Origin: Gracilaria vermiculophylla
Lineage: Eukaryota > Rhodophyta > Florideophyceae > Gracilariales > Gracilariaceae
Length of the DNA: 64,000 nucleotides
Assembly (NCBI GenBank): GCA_019155205.2
Contig: JAHNZQ020003146.1
Location: forward strand, 1,421,704 to 1,485,703
Direction: 5' to 3'
A program made the position numbers and the translations under genes. The notes under the pieces were generated by a model that did not search any database, had not been told where the DNA came from, and saw nothing but the letters and a program-made list of their open reading frames with translations. Below, in pieces: positions 55,945 through 64,000 of the stretch. Numbering within the stretch: position 1 is the first letter of the stretch; each line of letters opens with the position of its first letter.

Positions 55945-56970
55945 TCAACTTTTGTCGAGTCGTTTCTGCTGCCGAGTCGATGCCCGTGATACAGAACCGC
56001 GCGAAATAACACCTGGCATCAAGTGCGTTTCCCGAACACGGACAAGATCATGTCGCGCCATTCGATTCTGTGAATTCATGCTGCTCTTCCCGCTCTTCTG
56101 CTTGTTCAGCAAGTTGGACATTGGAGAGCTGACCTCGATGATCTCTCGCATTTCTAATTTTTCTTTGAGTACGGACTCACTATTAGCTCCCTTCGAACAA
56201 GTTGAACGGGCGGGCATGCATATCTGAAGTTGTCCCTTGCGCTCTCTGGCACCCAGACTAACGCCGCAGTGAACCAATCCGTAATCTTCGTGCTCAACGC
56301 GTAGACAGATGCTTTCCCCGGTCATGTAGCGCGGCAGTTTTCCCCCGTCGACAGGACACATTTTGAATATTTGGCGAGATGCAACGCCGCCAGCAGCAGC
56401 TGCTTGCGACTCGATGTCTTCAACAGAGAAAGAGCGGAAGCCCTCCCAGTGGCGGTCAGTTGTGTTGAGTAAGTGGTACATGTTTTTCTCGGTGTCGACT
56501 AGAATCCCCGCCAGAGCTGTTACGGCCGTGTCCCACGCTTTCAGTTCATCTTCCGAGAGGTGGGCGTGCAATACGTGCCGCGCCGCTTTCGAGAAGGCGG
56601 CAGCCACGGCGGGGTAGTGCTCGGCTTTCACATGGCGACTGACGTGTTTGCAACAAATTCGATCCACTGCCACTTTCATTGCATGCATGTTGTCTAGATT
56701 GGCACAAAAGTTTAAGATTGAATCGGAGAGGATCTTGGCTTGAGGGGACATTGACACGGCTGGACTGCTCTTGCACTCGGACGGTGTTTGGAGAAACTCC
56801 AACGAGAACATGGGCTTGAGGTGCGGGTTTTGTTCGAAGAGATTTGCATACAGCTGAATTGCTATCTGCTTGGAGTGCTTTGTAAAGAGGGGGAGCGTTC
56901 TCTTGATTATTGCTTCTGTCTCGGGCTGGAGCAGGCTGGAGGTGCTGGGCCTTCGGAAAGGGAGCGCCAT
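55945..56970 (-). CDS. Flavohaemoglobin-like globin with degenerate reductase domain
   Basis: 341 residues from ATG 56970 (the frame is open upstream only from TTG). Residues 10-170 are a flavoHb-type globin: Tyr41 in IQLYANLFEQNP (B10), Gln77 in SPQAKILSDSILNF (E7 candidate), and proximal His109 in CCKHVSRHVKAEHYPAV. The usual reductase entry follows: HWEGFRSFSVEDIE at about 174 and CPVDGGKLPRYMTGESICLR at 205-225. It then continues YGLVHCGVSLGA where flavoHbs have the FAD-binding RxYSL, so the Arg/Tyr pair is missing. After about residue 245 the tail is Ser/Lys/Arg-rich and no NAD-binding domain is present. FlavoHbs turn NO and O2 into nitrate; this one would need a separate reductase or act as a sensor. 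A spliced missing half is possible but not seen. Confidence 0.82.
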   Translation of the reverse strand: MALPFRRPSTSSLLQPETEAIIKRTLPLFTKHSKQIAIQLYANLFEQNPHLKPMFSLEFLQTPSECKSSPAVSMSPQAKILSDSILNFCANLDNMHAMKVAVDRICCKHVSRHVKAEHYPAVAAAFSKAARHVLHAHLSEDELKAWDTAVTALAGILVDTEKNMYHLLNTTDRHWEGFRSFSVEDIESQAAAAGGVASRQIFKMCPVDGGKLPRYMTGESICLRVEHEDYGLVHCGVSLGARERKGQLQICMPARSTCSKGANSESVLKEKLEMREIIEVSSPMSNLLNKQKSGKSSMNSQNRMARHDLVRVRETHLMPGVISRGSVSRASTRQQKRLDKS

Positions 56971-57054
56971 TTTGAAAGTGGTTTCCAGCGCCTTTGACAC
57001 TCTTGAAGGCGCAAAGCCTGAAGGGGAAAAGCCGTCATGTACAATGTGGGGCAA

Positions 57055-57858
57055 CTCATTAGTTCAAGTGCACGGAGTCAAGTCAGGGGTGATTTAATTA
57101 TGTGCGACTGCGGGGGAGTTGCGGTTTGCGTGACTTTCCAAGTGGCGCGCACAGCTGACGAGTGTGCCGATTCGGGGAACAAGCAGCGAGCAGGGAGTTA
57201 ATGCGCATTGAATGCAAGATGAAGGAGGTGCGCTGGAAGCGCGAGGGCGTCGCGCGGAGACATGTGCGCTTCGTTGCAGGTTGCGCTCATGGGCGCGGAG
57301 GCGCGCCGAACGTGGAAGAACAAGCAACAGTGTGGGCGCACGATGAAGGAAGGAATACTACTTGAGGCGCACGTGAGCAAGCTGCTGTCCGTCGGTCGTC
57401 TCGGTTGCACCCGCGCTTGGCAGCTGCGCAGCTGCGGCCGGCAAATGATCCGGGAAGGTGCCGCGCGCGAGCCGCGCATCGGCGTGGTGATCTCCCCCGA
57501 GCGACGAGAGCGTGTCTGTTCCACGCGCGCGCGCCCGATTGGGCGCCAAAAATCGGCGTTCGTTTGCACAGCAGCGCGTGCGCACGTGGCGCTTCCGCCA
57601 CGCCAGCGCCGCCCGCCGCGATGCAAGTCGCGCAGCAGCGAGTCGCAGACGCTTTCCGCGCTCCCGCGCTGTCGTGCGAGCCGTTTTTGCGTTAATCACA
57701 CCGGCTGCGTCGGGTGCGCCTTCTAGCTAGAGCGCTCAGCACGCAAATCCTCTTCCTTCCCCGCTTTCACACGCTTATAAGCCGCGCGGCACGGCTTCTC
57801 TCCCCGCCATTCCACGTCCGCTGTTTCTTCCCGTATCTTTCCGCCCGCTTTGCAGCGG
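57055..57858. promoter_or_regulatory. Divergent promoter region of the globin and TLDc genes
   Basis: About 0.8 kb. A TATA box, TTATAAG, lies at 57775-57781, about 80 bp before the TLDc ATG. Open frames across 57160-57730 on both strands are basic low complexity and unsupported. Confidence 0.45.
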
Positions 57859-58647
57859 ATGCTGGAGGTTGTTCTGCTGCTTACCATGCTCAACGTTCAG
57901 CTTCATCGTATTCGTCGGCGGTTGTCGCCCGCACAGCCTGCGCACAGGGAGGAGAAGCGCGCCACTGACGACGCCAGTGGCGCTCGTCTCGACTCCGACG
58001 GCGTCAACAGCAAGGCCGCAGCTGCCGTCCTTGAGGCGGAGCAGCAGTCGTCCCCCCCCGCGGAGCACGCGCGGAGGGCAAGGCGCCGCCACCGTGCAAT
58101 CCACGTCCCAAGACTCTCGAATCCCTCCGCGATTGTGGCCTCCGCACACAACGTGTCGCCGCTTCACGCCCATCTGCCCGTCCGGTACCAGGCCTGCGAC
58201 TGGCAGAACGTCTACTCAACCATGCGACACGGCATAAGTTTGCAGACCTTCTACCTCAACTGTGCCGGAAATGACCCCATCGTTGTTCTCATTCGAGACA
58301 GTCAGGGCAGCGTGTTCGGTGCGTACACCTCCGTCCCATGGAAATCTAGCAAGCATTACTACGGAACGGGCGAAGCGTTTGTGTTCACGCTCAGCCCAAA
58401 CCTTCACGTGTACAAGTGGTCGCGAAAGAACTCCTTTTTTCAGTTGGGGTCCAATGAATCCATAGCGCTCGGCGGTGGTGGCAAGTTTGCTCTCTTCCTT
58501 GATTCTATGTTTGAACATGGCAGTTCTGGGCCGTGTGCCACTTTTGAGAACCCGTGTCTTGCGTCCAAACAGGAGTTTGATGTCGTTGTACTGGAAGCTT
58601 ACAAGTTAGTGTCCCCGTACCGTCTCCGTGTCTCCGACGAGCAATGA
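57859..58647 (+). CDS. TLDc-domain protein (OXR1/NCOA7 family)
   Basis: 262 residues from ATG 57859. The N-terminus MLEVVLLLTMLNVQLHRI is hydrophobic then basic and may be a membrane or organelle signal. Residues 25-95 are a polar, charged linker. Residues about 105-255 form a TLDc domain: LPVRYQACDWQNVYSTMRHG, ISLQTFYLNCAGNDPIVVLI, GSVFGAYTSVPWKSSKHYYG, EAFVFTLSPNLHVYKWSRKN, SFFQLGSNESIALGGGGKFA and the closing CLASKQEFDVVVLEAYKL. TLDc proteins protect against oxidative stress and, in several lineages, bind and regulate the V-ATPase. No LysM or GRAM domain is attached. It has a TATA box and is divergent from the globin gene. Confidence 0.92.
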   Translation: MLEVVLLLTMLNVQLHRIRRRLSPAQPAHREEKRATDDASGARLDSDGVNSKAAAAVLEAEQQSSPPAEHARRARRRHRAIHVPRLSNPSAIVASAHNVSPLHAHLPVRYQACDWQNVYSTMRHGISLQTFYLNCAGNDPIVVLIRDSQGSVFGAYTSVPWKSSKHYYGTGEAFVFTLSPNLHVYKWSRKNSFFQLGSNESIALGGGGKFALFLDSMFEHGSSGPCATFENPCLASKQEFDVVVLEAYKLVSPYRLRVSDEQ

Positions 58648-59338
58648 AACACTCTCTCAGAAACGCCTCCGTGTCTGACGAAGAACATTTGGGCCGACCC
58701 GAATGATGACGAGGGCGGCGCGGCACCTACCAAAGTAATGGAGCGTTCGAAAACGTAATTATACGACAAACTCCTCTGACTTTGCGTTTTTTGCTCACGA
58801 CGGAATTCTTCGTGTACAACATATCATATTCATGTAATGTGTAAAAAGGGCATCATATTTGTACTGCGGCTTCATCCAGCAGATAACTGATTTTGCTTGT
58901 TGCCGACGAGGGCGCAGTAATTGCAGTATGTAAGGCAAACACTAGTGGACGTTAGCTGAGGGCTCGCATATAGAAGTGCAGAACTTTTTGAGGGAAAAAA
59001 TCCACCCACGCTCATGGGTGGCCCTTCAGTGTGGAAAGTTGCGGCGAGCGTTCCCTGCCCATGATAGCATAAGGATTTGAAAACAAAAACTGATACCCCA
59101 ACAGACCAACGCATCAAAGAAGGTCAGAATATTGCTCACTCTGTTTGCTACGCGCCCCGGGATGTACACTGCTTCGCTGTGCAGCACATGCAATGACGCC
59201 CATGGATTAACCATTTCTTTTGGGCGTTTATGACAATAGAAGTCCTTGCAGCACCCATGATTTTCATTTCTTCTAGGAACACAGAATTAAAGTGCACTCA
59301 CACCCACACACATATGCATGGTAACACTCGGAACAAAG

Positions 59339-59396
<58 letters not shown>

Positions 59397-61223
59397 TGAC
59401 AGAAATACAGGTACTTTCAACATGACGCATATGCTGCATATGTTGCTGAAATTCATGTGTTGAGTGTTTCATCTTGGGCACTACGACTTCATGCCTGAAA
59501 GAATTCAGAGCCTCAAGAACCATCGGCTCCGTATCCTGTTCAGTGAAAAGGCATCAATTGGGTAGCAAAAATGAATCGTGACATCTATTGAAAAGCAAAA
59601 CGTCTTTCGCTCTTCACGTTTCGTCTTTGAACGGCTAAAAAGCTGGGAGACTAAGCTGTACAGGCAGTATCAACTGTTGACGAAGGAAGCGAAATCTGTG
59701 AAGTTCATGTTTTCCTCGACAAAAACTCTTCTCCCTGGCATCGATGCACATCGGTGTCTGACCCTGAATGTATGTCACTGGCCTCTTTGCCTATGCTTTG
59801 TTGTTAAGAAACCGGAGAACATATCCCTCTACTAGCATTCACTTAATTTCAGCCATATGAGCAGACCAAATAAGCTCTGTTCGAGCCTTTCGAAAAGCTC
59901 GATTGAACTGCATGTGCATTCCTGCAACAGATTTTCACACATAGTCTTCTTTTAGACCTAAAGGCAATATCAGTTTTGCAAATTTCAATGTTTGTATATT
60001 GGCTTTGGGGATCTCGAAACCAGGACGAGTGGATCACATGCTTGCTTCTGAAAGTTTTGCTCTAAGTGGGTGGTAAAAAGCTCAAACTGCAATTGGAGAA
60101 GAATATCATAAAGCAGGGTAAAACTGCAGGCCATGCAGTCTCAAGATATGTCATACTTCACGGCACACACTAACGAGGCAAATGGGGAATAACGTGGCCA
60201 GGAGGTGACCCAAGATATATCTGAAATTTCGGAGGCAAGAGAACACAGAGTTTCTCTTTGACTTCCACAGAAAAAGTAAAAGGAAAAGAGCAAGATAGGA
60301 CAATGGAGACAGGTTTACGATGTTTCAGCCACAACAGACAAAAAGTTACCGTAGGAGGGCGAGAGCCGTGTTGGGACATTAGAAAGAGGTCCGAGGAACC
60401 CCAGCATTCAAAAACTTTGAGCGGAATGCCTATTGATTCCTTTTGCCTAGAGGTGGGAGCATTTTAATTCGTTCCGCCGAACCCAATCTTTCCAGCCTTA
60501 CTACGCAGAAGACTTGGTCAATTTTGTAGAAGTACATTACATTGCGCATATTTTGACGACTTTCAAATCCACATGGGTTTTACGAGCTAGAGAAGGTTAA
60601 GTGCTATCAAAAAAAATTGCAGGGTCGTCGTGTGCTTAAAGTGTCTTCCTTCCTGATGATAGGTATTGTTCTTCAATCTGAAGCCCCATGCATGATTCAA
60701 GTCCATCGGGGGCTCGTTCCTTCGTATTTGTAGAACCAGTGGCTGATTGAGTCGCAATTTTTGTTTCCGCACACCAAAACTGTGCGACGTCACCATCTTT
60801 CTGTGAATTCCAGCATTCTGACTGTGTTAGAATCCGGCTTCCACAAGAAAGTTTGAGCTTTCCCAAAGGCATGTGCCAACTGCACTCATAATAATACAAT
60901 CGCGCAAAAGCAATATCGCTGTGTAGGTGCGTGAAGGTGCAGATATGGAACGCAACTGCATTATTGTACATATCCATTGCTCTTGTCATACAAAATATAT
61001 TGTAGCGCTCTGCATCGCGTGTTTTGAGTAAAGGTGAACGTTGCTCCAAATCGAGATGAAGAACGAAATGCGCGCAGAGCACTTGGTAATGTGAAGACGA
61101 CAGTTCCGCAAGCATAATTCTTTCGATTCAAGCCGATCAGCGATTGCTTTCGTGGCATCTGGAAGTTCTTCCGTTATCAGGGGTAAACGACAAAATTGAC
61201 CAGCCACGCAATGCGGGTAAGCT
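58648..61223. other. Region without a recognisable gene
   Basis: 2.6 kb of moderate GC. It holds a (TA)n(GA)n microsatellite at 59337-59393. The longest open frames are 60636-61115 (minus, 159 codons) and 59578-59835 (plus, 85 codons); neither resembles a known family. It may include long untranslated regions. Confidence 0.45.
59337..59393 (+). repeat. TA/GA compound microsatellite
   Basis: About 22 bases of alternating TA followed by about 34 bases of GA, with no interruptions. Likely length-polymorphic. Confidence 0.95.
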
Positions 61224-62302
61224 TCACACGAGTACTGACCCCGCAACAGGGAGTGCGAGAACACGATGCAAGTCGTCATCTCGCTCCGTGTCCCACGCAC
61301 GAACGCCCACGTCGATTGGGCCGGAGTCTTGGGAGGTCAGGTAGAACACGCCATAATGACTCGGGTGCAAGCTGAAGCGGTTGCTCTCGTGGTCAATGAA
61401 GGAGCGAATGAGGACGACGACAGTCTCGCGCGTGCAGGCAATGACGCAGGCCACAACGTGCAGCAGCGAGAGATTTTGCACAGCGGCGAGGAAGGAGATG
61501 CTTCGCGCCGCGGTCGTCCGCATGGGCCTGTTCTGCAGGCGCGAGGCGCAGCTCAGCGCGGCGTGCTCGAAGGTTTGCAGAATGTCGCCGCCAAAGACGA
61601 CGCCGCCGTGGTTCTCGTTGCGCGGCAGGAAGTGTTTTCGAATGGTGATTTGCGTGTGGTTCACGTGCACGACGCGGCTGAACGGTATCGATTTGAGGGC
61701 TTCGACGAGTTGGACGTGCTTTTCGGGCAGAGAGTGTTGACGAAGCTGTTTTCGCTGTGCGGCAAAGGAAGCTGAAAGGTCGGTTTGCGGTTGTGGTTGT
61801 TGCACCAAGAGTGTTATGTGCGGCTCGTCGGATCTTTTTTCTGGGGCTGGATTGGTGACGGTGCTCGGCAGATGTCGAGGACGCTTTGTGGTGGAGTCAA
61901 TTGCTACAAAAGTTGCAAAGCCTCTGGGCGAGTGAGTTGAAAAAGTCAAGATCAGTCAGCAGCAGGGAAACGGCAGTTCCTGAGAGGTTGCGAAACTTAC
62001 TTGGCTATGACTTGCGGTATCTGGTTCGAACCAGGCGGTTCATACGTGCTGACCTGAAGGCGAAGGAAAATACTCGATTTGCCCGTGGAAGCGACTTGAC
62101 AGACGACAGCAACGATTTGGCCGTGTTGGAGAGGTGTGTACACGGAAATTTGGTCAAAGCAGCCGGTGACGACAGAGCCGCCGGAATAGAGAGCAGAGCA
62201 TCTTCCGCAGGCAATATCAAGCAACGACAGGAGGGGGGCTAGAGTGGCAGGCTGACCGTATCTTGATGGGTCGCCGATAACGTCGACGAGGTCGGTGATC
62301 AT
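61224..62302 (-). CDS. ACOT9-like acyl-CoA thioesterase, two exons
   Basis: Exon 1 is 62302-62001 and exon 2 is 61923-61224. The 77-bp intron starts GTAAGT and ends CAG. The join AA|A restores the frame as IAKGFATFVAIDS, giving 333 residues. There are two hotdog domains. The first runs from YGQPATLAPLLSLLDIACGR to SSIFLRLQVSTYE. The second has HFLPRNENHGGVVFGGDILQ, TFEHAALSCASR and TAARSISFLAAVQNLSLLHV. This tandem layout with NxnHGGxvFGG is typical of ACOT9-type enzymes that hydrolyse acyl-CoA, usually in mitochondria. A targeting peptide is not obvious from the ATG at 62302. TATAAAAA lies about 95 bp upstream. Further 5' exons cannot be excluded. Confidence 0.85.
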
Positions 62303-63364
62303 GGTGACGAAGGAAAACGAAAGCGCTGCACCTCTGATCAAAGGCAGAACGTGAACCGCGTAAGATGACGGCAAGCAGCGGGAACGGGTCGGTTTTTATA
62401 CAGCAGCTCTGCACACGAAGGGCAAAAGAGAACTGCAGGACCTGATCATAGGGCGAGGAAGCGAGCCGTCCGGGTTGATCGCACAACACAGTCACCTGGC
62501 AAGAGGCTTGTTGAGAGGCCAATAGTCTTCCAGTGGGCGGCTCGCCACGCAAGAGATGCGTCGTAAGCGGCAGCATCGCACGCAACGAGTGCTCATGAGC
62601 AGCGCACGATGGCACGCGCATGATGGCACGTCATGTTAGACGCCACGAAGCGCAGAGCGCCAAGGCGATGCACCGATGGGGCCGGAGCAGTGCCCAAGTG
62701 GCGCGCCACGGGCAACGTGACCATTCGACCACTTGGCATGCTGTGCGCGCCGGGACCGCGGCTGCCGCGAGGTGCGCACCACGTGCACACGCTGGCCACG
62801 TTTGCGCAGCAGACACATTGCGCTCGCCTTAGAGCATCTCCACCGGGACGGAGCAAAACAGTAAATCAGTTTTTTGCTCCGCAGTTCATCTCCTACGGGA
62901 GGAACAAGAGAGCCACTTTTTGAACAGGTTCGGAAATCCGAACCAAATGCTTGCCATTTGGTTCGGAAATCGGAACCTGTTCCAATATCCTGAGGCAAAT
63001 GAGTCTCCACGAGCAAAAAACTAACCGGCCAAGACGAGTGCGTTTTGACGCCAACAAACCGAAACACACTGCTTCTAGCGCTCTATTCCTTCCATCTTAA
63101 CCTACACAGGGGCTTCCAACCTCCCTACGACCCAATTAGATAACGAAAGACAAGATATCATAGAATAGAAGCGAAGAAAACTTCCACAAGAGGCCCAAAC
63201 TTTTTTCAGCAACAAGACCATTGCTGAGGCCAATGCTTATATTAAAATTTCCAAGGATTCTATCTTGGCCACAGATTGGAAAACGAAGTTGTTCTTTGAA
63301 AGCGTTGGAAGGCTTCCTAACGACATTTGTAATCCAGAAAATTGCAGTACACGATCGAACGAAT
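62303..63364. other. ACOT promoter and region without a recognisable gene
   Basis: It holds GTATAAAAACC around 62393-62403 (minus strand TATA box), a hairpin at 62922-62982 and AT-richer sequence leading into repeat copy 5. Short overlapping frames on both strands are unsupported. Confidence 0.5.
62922..62982. repeat. Inverted repeat, 28-bp arms
   Basis: The left arm begins GAACAGGTTCGGAAATCCGA and the right arm ends AAATCGGAACCTGTTC. The arms pair with three mismatches around a 5-base loop CTTGC. Confidence 0.85.
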
Positions 63365-63920
63365 CTTTGGTACTGTCAGCCCTCCTGTCGAGGTAGTAAA
63401 GCACAACGTCCGTTAGGAGTTTTTAATTGACTCCAAAGGCGCGTATTCCTTAAGGTGGTCTCCGGTATCCGCTGTCGCGAGCCGGGAGAATTCTGAAAGG
63501 GATCCGCAAACACCAAGCGGAGGGAAAGGTTCACTGGGCGGACAATGCTCCTACAGGCGCTGCTATGATGCGTCCTGGGGATCGGTGGCTTAGAAACCTG
63601 CGTGAATAGACAAGAGATTCCAACTGGAAAATGTAGAAGAAGATTCAAGGGTGCTTGTCTTTACTTCCCCAGAGGTGGAGCTCAAAGGGCAGCTTAAATA
63701 TCTAGCCGGGAGCCCGCCTCGGCAGGTCGCACTACTGTGCTAATTACCTGCATAAAATATCTAAAATAAATAATAAATTCTACCGTACCTGAAGGGTACT
63801 GCAGCGCACGCGGGCAAGATTATGCACCACGTGGCCTAGCTAATAAATTACGAACCCTCTTTAGGAATATTAAACCTTAAGGCCAAACCACCATATTTCC
63901 GTAGGAGCCACTGTACTACA
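63365..63920 (-). repeat. 550-bp LTR-like repeat, copy 5, with internal junction
   Basis: Inverted copy of 556 bp from TTTGGTACTGTCA to GAGCCACTGTACTACA. To its right on the minus strand, GGAAAGGGGGTA abuts the repeat, matching AGAAAAGAGGGTA beside copy 1. The last 80 bases of the window would then be retroelement interior. On the minus strand they read as a short frame ending HLEDVVQFRKGGM. Confidence 0.75.
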
Positions 63921-64000
63921 TACCCCCTTTCCTGAATTGCACCACGTCCTCGAGGTGCATCCTCGGCTTTCTTGATCCCTGGGTTGGCTCCTATCGGTGT

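Noticed and set aside
60636..61115. 159-codon minus-strand ORF
   Set aside because: No family resemblance, no good upstream signals; the length is compatible with chance at this base composition.
62021..62033. GGTTCGAACC, resembling a tRNA B box
   Set aside because: It lies inside the ACOT9-like exon 1 and has no A box, anticodon arm or acceptor stem around it.

Overview
This is eukaryotic nuclear DNA. It has spliceosomal introns, Kozak-type starts, TATA boxes and actin, retromer, SWI/SNF and PP1 genes. The likely source is a photosynthetic protist. A plastid-transit-like N-terminus beginning MAFV on an mTERF protein, a plant-type zinc-ribbon rRNA methyltransferase and a plant-type Mn-CDF transporter fit an alga. 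Very high GC, extreme Ala/Pro/Arg/Gly bias and short intron-poor genes make a red alga my first guess, at low to moderate confidence. The dynein-adaptor-like HOOK gene does not fit that guess well.

Positions 1 to about 31.5 kb and the last about 0.6 kb are a transposon graveyard. They hold four Ty3/Gypsy elements: a decayed minus-strand element at 1.2-5.2 kb, an old minus-strand element at about 8.3-15.2 kb, a younger minus-strand Gypsy nested in it at 10.6-12.4 kb, and a chromodomain Gypsy on the plus strand at 16.0-18.4 kb. A low-GC Copia relic lies at 7.35-8.26 kb. Tc1/mariner copies and fragments fill 19.5-25.4 kb. A GC-richer Ty1/Copia element occupies 25.96-31.5 kb. Five copies of one 550-bp LTR-like repeat are scattered through the window, four on the left and one at the far right. 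Two 100-N scaffold gaps both fall inside retroelements.

From 32.4 to 62.3 kb lies a gene island, very GC-rich between 32 and 50 kb and more moderate afterwards. In order it encodes a metallothionein (-), a RFESD-type Rieske ferredoxin (+), an ARID/SWI1 subunit of SWI/SNF (+), an organellar mTERF factor (+), a DUF1746/Dsc4-like membrane protein (-, 3 exons), actin (-, 2 exons), a HOOK-domain coiled-coil protein (-), an orphan single-pass membrane protein (+), the retromer subunit VPS26 (-), a PP1 catalytic subunit (-, 3 exons), a TrmA/RlmD-like RNA methyltransferase (+), a Mn-type cation efflux transporter (-), a globin with a degenerate reductase domain (-), a TLDc/OXR1 protein (+) and an ACOT9-like thioesterase (-, 2 exons).

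The genes are packed tightly. Two convergent pairs overlap by, or are separated by, only 8 bp, and several pairs share short divergent promoters. There is no operon logic, but metal, redox and NO handling recurs: metallothionein, Rieske protein, Mn-CDF, globin and the TLDc protein. Five of the six introns I could resolve start with GTACGT.
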